Assembly: GCA_903913865.1 (NCBI GenBank)
Contig: CAIWMU010000023.1
Span: 16,330 to 80,329 of the forward strand
DNA from: an uncultured Verrucomicrobia subdivision 3 bacterium
GTDB lineage: Bacteria > Verrucomicrobiota > Verrucomicrobiia > Limisphaerales > UBA8199
Reading direction: 5' to 3'
Length of the DNA: 64,000 nucleotides
Made by a program: the position numbers and the translations under genes
Part shown: piece by piece, positions 8,718-16,585 of the stretch
Layout: every line of letters begins with the position of its first letter
How positions within the stretch are numbered: position 1 is the stretch's first letter
Notes under the pieces: generated by a model
The model's database searches: none
What the model was told of the DNA's origin: nothing
Seen by the model: the letters and a program-made list of their open reading frames with translations, nothing else

Positions 8718-9503
8718 ATGAACACGAACATGAAAACAGCGATGCGAGCGGTTGGGTTGATCCTGCTTACTCTTTCGCCCCTTATCGTCGTGCCACGCAC
8801 GGTTGCTGCGGATTCACCAGCAACCAGGGTGCGGGTGTTGATTTTCAGCGGGCAAAATAATCACGAGTGGAAGCTGACCACCCCCAGACTCAAAGAGGTC
8901 CTGGAGACTGTCGGCCGGTTCGAGGTCACAGTGACCGATCATCCCGAGCAGTGTGATGGAGGGGTGCTGAAAAAATACGATGTGCTGCTGAGCAATTGGA
9001 ACACGTTCGGCAGCCCGCCGGTGACCAACTGGCCGGTGGCAGTGCGGGAGGCCTACCTGGATTTTGTCCGGCAGGGCGGGGGCGTGGTGACGGTGCATGC
9101 GGGTAGTTCCTCGTTCTATGACTGGCCGGAATATCAGCAACTGGCCGGAGGTTCATGGAATCTTGGGGAGACGGGCCACGGGCCGGTGCACAGCTTTCCA
9201 GTCAAACTGACCGGGCCGCAGCATCCCATAGCGCTGGGGTTGACGAACTTTTTGACCACCGATGAACTCTGGCACAAGGCCGGATTCCAGCCCGGGAACG
9301 AGGTGCTGGCGACTGCCTTCTCGGCATTGGACAAAAAGGGTTCCGGCAGGGATGAGCCTGTTGCCTGGGTCCGGAAGTCGGGTCGGGGTCGGTCCTTCAC
9401 ACTGCTGCTAGGGCACGATGTTCGTGCCATGGAATCGTTCGGATTTCAAACCTTGCTGCGGCGCGGAACGGAATGGGCGGCCACTGGAAAAGTGGCCGAG
9501 TAG
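8718..9503 (+). CDS. Secreted ThuA-like domain protein
   Basis: 261 residues with an N-terminal signal peptide (charged start, hydrophobic core LILLTLSPLIVV, likely cleavage after about residue 31). The mature part is a ThuA-type class I glutamine amidotransferase-like fold: VRVLIFSGQNNHEW, YDVLLSNWN, GGGVVTVHAGSSSFYDWPEY and the C-terminal LLLGHD. ThuA-like proteins are numerous in Verrucomicrobiota and Planctomycetota and are thought to act on carbohydrates outside the cytoplasm, but the reaction is mostly unproven. It starts 7 bases after the aminotransferase gene, so co-transcription is likely, without a clear metabolic link. Confidence 0.85.
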   Translation: MNTNMKTAMRAVGLILLTLSPLIVVPRTVAADSPATRVRVLIFSGQNNHEWKLTTPRLKEVLETVGRFEVTVTDHPEQCDGGVLKKYDVLLSNWNTFGSPPVTNWPVAVREAYLDFVRQGGGVVTVHAGSSSFYDWPEYQQLAGGSWNLGETGHGPVHSFPVKLTGPQHPIALGLTNFLTTDELWHKAGFQPGNEVLATAFSALDKKGSGRDEPVAWVRKSGRGRSFTLLLGHDVRAMESFGFQTLLRRGTEWAATGKVAE

Positions 9504-9554
9504 GACTCACAGCACGAGCCGTCCACAGAGTCGGGATCTGGATTTTGTGGCGGA

Positions 9555-10061
9555 TCAGCCTGGATAGAATTTGTTCTGGAGCACCGTGTTCATCTGGTGT
9601 GCGGCCAGGGTCAAAGTGCTGTAGGCATCGGCCAGAATGGGATCATCCCCCTGCCGCTCCATGCGCCTGGCCGTGCGTTGGAGACGCCGTGAGAGGGGCA
9701 GGTGGTCGTCCTGATCCCCAAGGGTGGCGAGCAGCTTGTGGATGCGAAGCAGAAGCTTCCGGGAGGAGGCCACGGTGCGCTGGGCGGAGGGCAGTTTGGA
9801 GGCGTCTGCGAGCACCTTCTGAAAGAGGAGGCACTCGAAGTTCCGGCAATGCCCGGGCCTGCGGGCGTAGATCGTGCAGAGTAATCCCTGAAGGGCCGGG
9901 CAGGGCTGCGGCAGCCGCGCCGGGCCGCTTCGGGCCTGCTTCAAACCGGGCAATCCTGCAGGGTTGTCCCCATCCTGGAGACGCACATCTGCGAAGATGA
10001 CGCCGTTGCAACAGAAGCCGCATTCGGCACAAAGTTTGGAGCTGATTTCTTGAGATGTCAT
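9555..10061 (-). CDS. YkgJ-type CxxCxxCC domain protein
   Basis: 168 residues from the ATG at 10061; another in-frame ATG lies five codons upstream. The cysteine pattern CAECGFCCNG near the N terminus and C..GLLC..RPGHCRNFEC further on is that of the YkgJ or zinc/iron-chelating CxxCxxCC family. These proteins are cytoplasmic and probably bind a metal or Fe-S centre; no reaction is established. The C-terminal half is helical and basic. The gene is divergent from the isomerase gene at 10202. Two same-direction TATTTGC motifs 14 bases apart (about 10127 and 10141) lie in the shared upstream region, of unknown meaning. Confidence 0.8.
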   Translation of the reverse strand: MTSQEISSKLCAECGFCCNGVIFADVRLQDGDNPAGLPGLKQARSGPARLPQPCPALQGLLCTIYARRPGHCRNFECLLFQKVLADASKLPSAQRTVASSRKLLLRIHKLLATLGDQDDHLPLSRRLQRTARRMERQGDDPILADAYSTLTLAAHQMNTVLQNKFYPG

Positions 10062-10201
10062 CGATACGCAGTGCATTATAAGCGTTTCACAGGGCGGGGA
10101 CAACGGGCCTGTGAAAAAATGTGAATTATTTGCGAATAACTATTTGCAATCGCTGGAGGGTGTCTGTTAGTTTCGCACCATCCCAAATATAATTGGCTAC
10201 T

Positions 10202-11257
10202 ATGAAGGTGCAAAATTCGGACAGTAAATTTCCAAAGCTTCACAATGCCATGTGGCCCGGGTTGGTAGGCAAAGGCAGCCCCGGAGCGGAGCCTGTGATT
10301 GATCTGGACACCATGCTCGGCCTGACTGCTGCGGCTGAGGTGGATGGCACAAGATTTGATGGTGTTGATCTTTTCCTCTTCGATCCGCACGTCAGTATCG
10401 ATTCCAAGTCGGACGATCTGGAGAGGCTGGCCGCGAAGGTTACCTCACACGGGCTGGAGATTGGATCACTTGTCGCGCCGGTGTGGCCGCCGACGGGTGG
10501 CGGTTCTGCGATGGGTTCTGATGAGGACCGGAAGAACTTTGTGGGCCAGGTGGAGAAGGCCTGCAGAATAGGGCAGACGCTGCGGAAACTCGGTGTGCGT
10601 CCCCATGGCATTATCCGGATCGATTCCGCCTGCGGGGTGGGGGACTGGAGCAAGGATCCCGAGGGGAGCCAGGCGAGGATCGCCGCGACGTTCAGCGAGG
10701 CCTGCAAAGTGGCCGAGGGATTTGGGGAACGCCTTGCGGCAGAGGGGGAGATCTGCTGGGGTGGAATGCACAGCTGGAAGCACATGGTCGATCTGTTGGA
10801 GAGAGTCAATCGGCCTGACGTTCTGGGTTTTCAGGCGGACATGGCCCACACCCTTCTTTATGTGATGGGTTACAATGCCCCTGAGGATGCGATCCTGCCC
10901 CAGAATCATGATTGGTCCGATGCCGGAATGCTGGATGAGGCCCTGAAGAAGCTGACTGCGGCCCTCGGGCCGTGGACGATTGATTTTCACGTTGCCCAGA
11001 ACGATGCCACCGTGTTTGGCTCGGGCACGCACGACAAGACAGGCCACCACTGCCTGCCGAAGGATCCGAACGGGAAGCTCGACATACCACGGCACGCCGG
11101 TTTCTGGTTGAGGACGGCGGGGGAGGTTACACGCAAGATACCTCATATCTGCTGGGACGGTTGCATGTTCCCCAATGAGGTGATGTTGCAGCAACAAACC
11201 TGGAACGATGTTCTTCAGGCAATGATTTCTGTCAGGCAGGCTCACGGCTGGTCATAA
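10202..11257 (+). CDS. Sugar phosphate isomerase/epimerase-like TIM-barrel protein
   Basis: 351 residues from the ATG at 10202. The layout matches xylose-isomerase-like TIM barrels: WPGLVGKG near the N terminus, [27 protein letters not shown] carrying a likely metal-ligand glutamate and histidine, [13 protein letters not shown], and [11 protein letters not shown] with aspartate and histidine near the metal site. No signal peptide, so it probably acts on a cytoplasmic sugar or polyol. It stands alone between a divergent YkgJ gene and the histone-like gene, so the substrate cannot be guessed from context. Confidence 0.78.
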   Translation: MKVQNSDSKFPKLHNAMWPGLVGKGSPGAEPVIDLDTMLGLTAAAEVDGTRFDGVDLFLFDPHVSIDSKSDDLERLAAKVTSHGLEIGSLVAPVWPPTGGGSAMGSDEDRKNFVGQVEKACRIGQTLRKLGVRPHGIIRIDSACGVGDWSKDPEGSQARIAATFSEACKVAEGFGERLAAEGEICWGGMHSWKHMVDLLERVNRPDVLGFQADMAHTLLYVMGYNAPEDAILPQNHDWSDAGMLDEALKKLTAALGPWTIDFHVAQNDATVFGSGTHDKTGHHCLPKDPNGKLDIPRHAGFWLRTAGEVTRKIPHICWDGCMFPNEVMLQQQTWNDVLQAMISVRQAHGWS

Positions 11258-11381
11258 GCCGGGACCGGGTCTGGCACCGGGGAGGGAGGTTTCCCGAACC
11301 AGAACAATTTCCGAACGGGTCCCAATAACTGGACAGGAGGCATCACGCCTCAGGATCCGGACGGAATAACCAAAAAAACCT

Positions 11382-11534
11382 ATGGCAACAAAAGCACCCG
11401 CTAAGGCGGCAGCAAAAGCACCCGCAAAAGCAGCAGTCAAAGCCCCTGCGAAAGCAGCAGCGAAAGCTCCTGCAAAGGCCCCTGCGAAAGCAGCTCCGGC
11501 AGCCAAGAAGCCGGCGGCCAAGGGTAAGAAGTAA
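11382..11534 (+). CDS. Histone H1-like Ala/Lys/Pro-repeat protein, 50 residues
   Basis: A complete 50-residue frame from the ATG at 11382 to TAA at 11532-11534, composed almost entirely of Ala, Lys and Pro. It is built of repeats of KAPAKAA type and ends AAKKPAAKGKK. There are no acidic residues. It resembles the lysine-rich tails of eukaryotic histone H1 and the repeat region of bacterial Hc1/Hc2-like nucleoid proteins; such proteins bind DNA non-specifically and compact it. Codons alternate GCA/GCC/GCT and AAA/AAG, as expected of a translated repeat. Too short for length-limited gene finders. A perfect hairpin follows at 11565-11589. Confidence 0.8.
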   Translation: MATKAPAKAAAKAPAKAAVKAPAKAAAKAPAKAPAKAAPAAKKPAAKGKK

Positions 11535-11564
11535 GCTCTGCTTCAACAGCAGATTATTGAGCGC

Positions 11565-11589
11565 GCAGCCTGCGCATGGCGCAGGCTGC
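11565..11589 (+). terminator. Perfect 11-bp hairpin after the histone-like gene
   Basis: GCAGCCTGCGC and its exact reverse complement are separated by ATG, 30 bases after the stop codon of the histone-like gene. There is no T-run after it, so it is a weak intrinsic terminator at best and may instead protect the mRNA 3' end. Confidence 0.5.
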
Positions 11590-11720
11590 CGCTTCAGGCA
11601 AGAGACGGGGGGCTCAGGATTAGTCCAAACGCCCCTTGTAAGTTAACTTCTGCCGAAAGCAGTCACCATCCGGCTTCAGCGCGTATGCATGAAGGGGCTG
11701 GGCAGTGGAAAAAACCGGAT

Positions 11721-11813
11721 TCGGGTAGAACCCGGGCCTGCAATTCAGGTCTTAACATGGCAGATGACACTCCTCCTGAAGGGGGAGATCTGACATGGCC
11801 GGGTGAAGCCCGG
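11721..11813 (+). other. Hairpin-rich non-coding stretch, possible structured RNA
   Basis: Three local inverted repeats follow one another. TCGGGT-AGA-ACCCGG lies at 11721-11735. At 11761-11792 a CAGAT/ATCTG outer stem encloses a 7-bp stem (CTCCTCC with GGGGGAG) capped by TGAA. CCGGG-TGAAG-CCCGG lies at 11799-11813. ACATGG flanks the second hairpin on both sides. The TGAA loops favour the plus strand. It matches no RNA family I recognise. The rest of 11590-11902 holds nothing else I can name. Confidence 0.4.
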
Positions 11814-11902
11814 GAAAGGCAACACCCCAAAAACAGTTCTCAACAGCCTGTGGAGGCGAACGGATTCCCCCCGGTGTGGTCAGTTTATCACCTGCCGGAT
11901 GA

Positions 11903-13015
11903 TCAATCGGCGAGTTGCAACAGCTCGGGATCTTCCATCAGCTGACGCAGTTTTTTGAAGGCGTCATTCTGCAGCTGGCGGATTCTTTCACGAGTCACGC
12001 CAAACCGGTGGCCGATCTCCTCGAGGGTCAGTTCATTCTCTCCGTCCAGTCCGAACCGGGATTTCAGAATCTGGGATTCCCGTTCAGGGAGCTGGTGCAT
12101 CAATTCCCGAAGCATGCCGTGATCCGCCTTGTTCTGGTATTCCTCAAAGGGCGTGGTGGCACGTTCATCGCGAACCAGGTCTCCCACAGCACCGTCGTGA
12201 TCCTCGCCCATCGGGGCGTCGAGTGAGCTTGGGCGGATGGCAGCGTCTTTGAGCCGGGTGATCCTCTTGGTGGTCATTCCCAATTCATCAGCCAATTCCT
12301 CATCGGTGGCCTCGCGTCCGAAAATGTCCCGGAGTTTTGCCTCAGCCCGACCCAACTGGTAAAGTTTCCCTTCAACATGGACGGGCAGCCGGATGGTGCG
12401 GCTTTGGTTGGCCAACGCCCTGCGAATCTGCTGTTTGATCCACCAGGAGCCATAGGTCGAAAGTTTGCCCCCCTTTGCCGGGTCGAACTTTTCCACGGCC
12501 TTCATCAGGCCGATGGTTCCCTCACTGATGAGATCCAACAGTGGAAGCCCCAGATTTTCATAATCCCGCGCGATTTTGACGACCAACCTCAGATTTGCCC
12601 GGATCATCCGCTCCCGGGCAGCATCATCCCCCCGTTTAATCTTGGCGGCCAATTCAATCTCCTCTTCGCGGCTGAGGAGGGGCACCCCTCCGACATCGCG
12701 AAAGTAGGCGGTCAGGGCTGTGCTGACCTGTCCTGCGGCCCCGATCTCCTCGCTCGCTGCCGGGGCGGGTCTGATCGGAGGAATCACTTCCTGTTTCTGG
12801 ACTGGTTCAGCCTGGGGCGGCCTGGAGACCTTGTCTGTCTTCTGCTTTCGCACCGATTTGATGGGAGTCTCCACTGCTGGCTTTTGGGCGCGGACTGCAA
12901 TCCCTTTTGGAGTGGCGGCTGTCTTTCTGGTGGAGGAACGCTCCACCGGGCCACCTTTGGATGTGGTCTTTTTCATTCTGCTGCCGGATGCTGAGATGTT
13001 GTGATCGTCGAACAT
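11903..13015 (-). CDS. RNA polymerase sigma-70 family factor (regions 1.2-4, RpoD/SigA-like)
   Basis: 370 residues from the ATG at 13015; a TTG nine bases upstream is less likely. The first 95 residues are Lys/Pro/Ala-rich and disordered. Then come region 1.2 (LTAYFRDVGGVPLLSREEE), region 2 (ANLRLVVKIARDY, GLMKAVEKFDP, the STYGSWWIKQQIRRAL helix), region 3 and region 4 (TLEEIGHRFGVTRERIRQLQNDAFKKLR). It lacks the long region 1.1 and non-conserved region of large RpoD proteins, so it may be a group 2 (alternative, RpoD-like) factor. It directs promoter recognition. It is divergent from a CarH-like regulator, with palindromic DNA between, suggesting light or B12-linked control. Confidence 0.9.
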   Translation of the reverse strand: MFDDHNISASGSRMKKTTSKGGPVERSSTRKTAATPKGIAVRAQKPAVETPIKSVRKQKTDKVSRPPQAEPVQKQEVIPPIRPAPAASEEIGAAGQVSTALTAYFRDVGGVPLLSREEEIELAAKIKRGDDAARERMIRANLRLVVKIARDYENLGLPLLDLISEGTIGLMKAVEKFDPAKGGKLSTYGSWWIKQQIRRALANQSRTIRLPVHVEGKLYQLGRAEAKLRDIFGREATDEELADELGMTTKRITRLKDAAIRPSSLDAPMGEDHDGAVGDLVRDERATTPFEEYQNKADHGMLRELMHQLPERESQILKSRFGLDGENELTLEEIGHRFGVTRERIRQLQNDAFKKLRQLMEDPELLQLAD

Positions 13016-13053
13016 GTTTATCAATCGTCTATGAGGGGGGCACTTGTCAAGCG

Positions 13054-13076
13054 ATCACAAATATTTTATTTGTGAT
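13054..13076. promoter_or_regulatory. Perfect 23-bp palindrome in the sigma/carH divergent region
   Basis: ATCACAAATA, TTT, TATTTGTGAT: two exact 10-base arms around a 3-base centre, 39 bases upstream of the sigma-factor start and 119 upstream of the CarH-like start. The symmetry suggests an operator for a dimeric regulator. A TTGACA-like box for the sigma gene (complement of 13045-13050) lies beside it. Confidence 0.55.
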
Positions 13077-13157
13077 ATACAAAAGACTGGTCATCAACGA
13101 TTTAACGAAAGAATTTGCGCTCATTGCCCACATTTAAGAAAATATTTCACCCAAGCC

Positions 13158-13188
13158 GTTTGGCACTTGTCTACTTTTCGTCTAAAGA
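13158..13188 (+). promoter_or_regulatory. Putative promoter with 11-bp direct repeats ahead of the carH-like gene
   Basis: GTTTG, GTCTA and GTCTA begin at 13158, 13169 and 13180, exactly 11 bases apart. CarH-type tetramers are known to bind 11-bp direct repeats overlapping their own promoter. A -35-like TTGGCA (13160-13165) is 17 bases from TAAAGA (13183-13188). With that spacing transcription would begin at about the ATG at 13195, giving a leaderless or nearly leaderless mRNA. This is inference from spacing only. Confidence 0.4.
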
Positions 13189-13194
13189 TTCCTC

Positions 13195-14151
13195 ATGACT
13201 CAGGCAAGCTATTCGATCAAGGTTGTTGTTCAGCAGACGGGATTGAGCAGCCATGTGATCAGGATTTGGGAGAAGCGGTATGGCGCGGTGGTTCCGCTCC
13301 GGACGAATAGCAATCGCCGGGCCTACAGCGATGCTGAGATTGAGCGGCTGCTGCTTCTCAGGGATGCGACGCATGCGGGGCATGCGATCGGAAGCATCGC
13401 ATCGCTCCCCAATGACTGTTTGTTGCGTTTGATCAAGGGGGGATCGAGTTCGACGCTCGGGGATGCTTGTCCGGAGGAGGTTCAAAATCGATGCATGGTG
13501 GCGATTCGTGCCTTGAACACCCGGGAGTTGGAGGATGTTTTGCAATTGGGGCTGCTCCACCTTGGGCAGCACGGTATTCTTGAGCGGGTGATCGGGCCTC
13601 TGGCGAAGACGATCGGGGATTTGTGGAGGGAGGGGATCATCACTGCCGCCCATGAGCATTTTGCCAGCGCGATCATTCGGAACTTCCTGGTCCGGAATTA
13701 CAAGCCGTTCTCGCAGAGTGCTGATATGCCGACGCTGGTGGTGGGCACCCCTGCGGGTCAGCTGCATGAGCTGGGGGCGGTGATGGTGGCCGCTGCGGCG
13801 AATGATCTGGGTTGGAGGGTCATCTACCTGGGGGCGGGACTTCCGGCGGCGGAGATCGCGGGGGCGGCGTTGCAAAACAAGGCTCGTGCAGTCGCCCTGA
13901 GCATTGTCTATCCCACCGATGATCCCGGCCTGCCTGAGGAGTTGCGCCGCCTTCGCAGTCATTTGGGCTCAATTCCGGTCATTGTGGGGGGGCGCGCCGC
14001 CGTTGCCTATGCCGGGGTGATTGAGGAGATCAAGGCCGACCATCCCGCCACACTCAGTGCCCTCTCCAAGCGGTTGGATGCCATCCGGGAGGCTGCCGAG
14101 CGTGCCCCAATCAGGGCTCAGGGCAATTCCCGCACAGATCCTCAGTCATAA
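13195..14151 (+). CDS. CarH/LitR-like MerR regulator with B12-binding domain (probable light sensor)
   Basis: 318 residues. Residues 5-70 form a MerR-type winged helix (YSIKVVVQQTGLSSHVIRIWEKRYGAVVP, RRAYSDAEIERL). Residues 95-180 are a helical cap with W..G......EH (DLWREGIITAAHEHFAS), the segment that packs above adenosylcobalamin in CarH. Residues 185-300 form a Rossmann-like B12 domain whose HELG (GQLHELGAVMVAAA) supplies the probable lower cobalt ligand. Proteins of this design repress in the dark and release DNA when light breaks the Co-C bond. It is divergent from a sigma-factor gene and leads a run with two small genes, likely its targets. A purely chemical B12 sensor is also possible. 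Confidence 0.85.
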   Translation: MTQASYSIKVVVQQTGLSSHVIRIWEKRYGAVVPLRTNSNRRAYSDAEIERLLLLRDATHAGHAIGSIASLPNDCLLRLIKGGSSSTLGDACPEEVQNRCMVAIRALNTRELEDVLQLGLLHLGQHGILERVIGPLAKTIGDLWREGIITAAHEHFASAIIRNFLVRNYKPFSQSADMPTLVVGTPAGQLHELGAVMVAAAANDLGWRVIYLGAGLPAAEIAGAALQNKARAVALSIVYPTDDPGLPEELRRLRSHLGSIPVIVGGRAAVAYAGVIEEIKADHPATLSALSKRLDAIREAAERAPIRAQGNSRTDPQS

Positions 14152-14162
14152 CTCTCTTACCG

Positions 14163-14372
14163 ATGAAGAACTTCATGTCTCCAAACATTGGCACCCGGGG
14201 GCGCTTGATCCGCGCCCTCATAGGTCTCGCGTTGATGGGATCCGGCCTCTGGCTGCATGAGACGGGCAGATGGCTATGCTTCAGTCTGGTTGCGGCGGGC
14301 GGATTCTGCCTGTGGGAGGCGGTTCGGGGTTGGTGCATCGCCCGGGCCTGTGGCATTAAAACAAGGATCTGA
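14163..14372 (+). CDS. DUF2892-type small membrane protein
   Basis: 69 residues with two hydrophobic segments (about 17-31 and 38-54) and the family features NIGTRGRLIRALIGLAL near the N terminus. DUF2892 proteins are small inner-membrane proteins, sometimes fused to rhodanese domains, with no settled function. It starts 11 bases after the CarH-like gene and its stop codon abuts the next start, so all three are probably one transcript under light or B12 control. Confidence 0.75.
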   Translation: MKNFMSPNIGTRGRLIRALIGLALMGSGLWLHETGRWLCFSLVAAGGFCLWEAVRGWCIARACGIKTRI

Positions 14373-14864
14373 ATGACCAAACCGGAGAACTGTTTTGTTT
14401 TCACCTCCCAACTTTGGCTCCCGGCCCCGGTCGAGGTTGTGTTTCAATTTTTTGGGGATGCCGCCAATCTACAGGCCATCACCCCGGAGTGGTTGAACTT
14501 TTGCATCATCACCCCGGGCAGGATCGAGATGCGGCCGGGTGCCTTGATTGATTACAAACTGCGGGTGCATGGCATTCCGATCCGGTGGCAGACGGAAATC
14601 ACCGAGTGGTGCCCCTATACACGATTTGTGGACGAGCAGCGGCGGGGGCCCTATCGGACCTGGATTCACGAGCACCGATTTACTCCCCAAAATGGGGGGA
14701 CGCTTGCCGAGGACCTCGTGCACTACCGGCCCCCGATGGGTTGGTTGATGGACCGGTTGTTTGTTCGTGGGGACATCGAACGGATCTTCAAGCACCGTTG
14801 CCGGAAGTTGCTGGAGCACTTTTCAGTTCCTGTGACTGCTCCCGCCGGGACGAACGGATGCTGA
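14373..14864 (+). CDS. SRPBCC (START-like) family protein
   Basis: 163 residues starting directly after the previous stop codon. The opening FTSQLWLPAPVEVVFQFFGDAANL followed by ITPEWLNF is the usual first strand and helix of SRPBCC ligand-binding proteins. Later strands include IPIRWQTEITEWCPYTRFVDEQRRGPYRTWIHEHRF (written here only as position about 67-102: W.TEI, F.DEQ, W.HEH) and the long C-terminal helix (about 128-150). The family binds hydrophobic ligands in a helix-grip cavity; its role here is unknown. The position after a CarH-like gene suggests a photo-oxidative stress function. Confidence 0.8.
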   Translation: MTKPENCFVFTSQLWLPAPVEVVFQFFGDAANLQAITPEWLNFCIITPGRIEMRPGALIDYKLRVHGIPIRWQTEITEWCPYTRFVDEQRRGPYRTWIHEHRFTPQNGGTLAEDLVHYRPPMGWLMDRLFVRGDIERIFKHRCRKLLEHFSVPVTAPAGTNGC

Positions 14865-14883
14865 TGTCGCGAATTTGAGAAAG

Positions 14884-14917
14884 CAAAAACGCCGACGTTG
14901 AACAACGCCGGCGTTTG
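14884..14917 (-). terminator. Intrinsic terminator of eno
   Basis: Read on the minus strand, an 8-bp stem (complement of AAACGCCG at 14887-14894 with CGGCGTTT at 14909-14916) is followed by GTTTTTGC. It lies 26 bases beyond the enolase stop codon, and ends the convergent pair SRPBCC/eno. Confidence 0.8.
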
Positions 14918-14942
14918 CGAGATCAGAATTGAAGAAGGAGGC

Positions 14943-16262
<1,320 letters not shown>

Positions 16263-16272
16263 TCAGCGCTCT

Positions 16273-16300
16273 ATCATAAGTCAAACCGCTCAGGAGTCAA
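16273..16300 (-). promoter_or_regulatory. Sigma-70 promoter of eno
   Basis: On the minus strand, TTGACT (16300-16295) and TATGAT (16278-16273) are separated by 16 bases, close to the sigma-70 consensus and well placed about 40 bases upstream of the enolase ATG. The remaining divergent region 16301-16585 shows no gene or clear motif. Confidence 0.75.
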
Positions 16301-16585
16301 TCAAATCCGGACCTCTGCAATGCCTTCAAAACCGTTAAATGGGGTGGCGCGGAGCCGCGGAGGGGGACGGGATGAGGGGTGGCGGGAGGGGCGGGGCAGG
16401 CTACCCGGGTCGCCCGCAGCTTGCTTATCGGGCGGGATATCGGGTGACTTTGAGGGGCAAGGTGCCCCCTCCGGATCTGCACCCGTGCGTCTGATCCGGG
16501 CCTGTGTCACTGGAACCGCAACGGCACCCGGGCCTGTCCAAAGTTCGTCATCGCGTCTGCATCGGCTACCGGGTAGCATCCTGCC

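Noticed and set aside
11590..11902. Protein-coding gene in the hairpin-rich gap
   Set aside because: Only short frames lacking a ribosome site or recognisable sequence; hairpins dominate.
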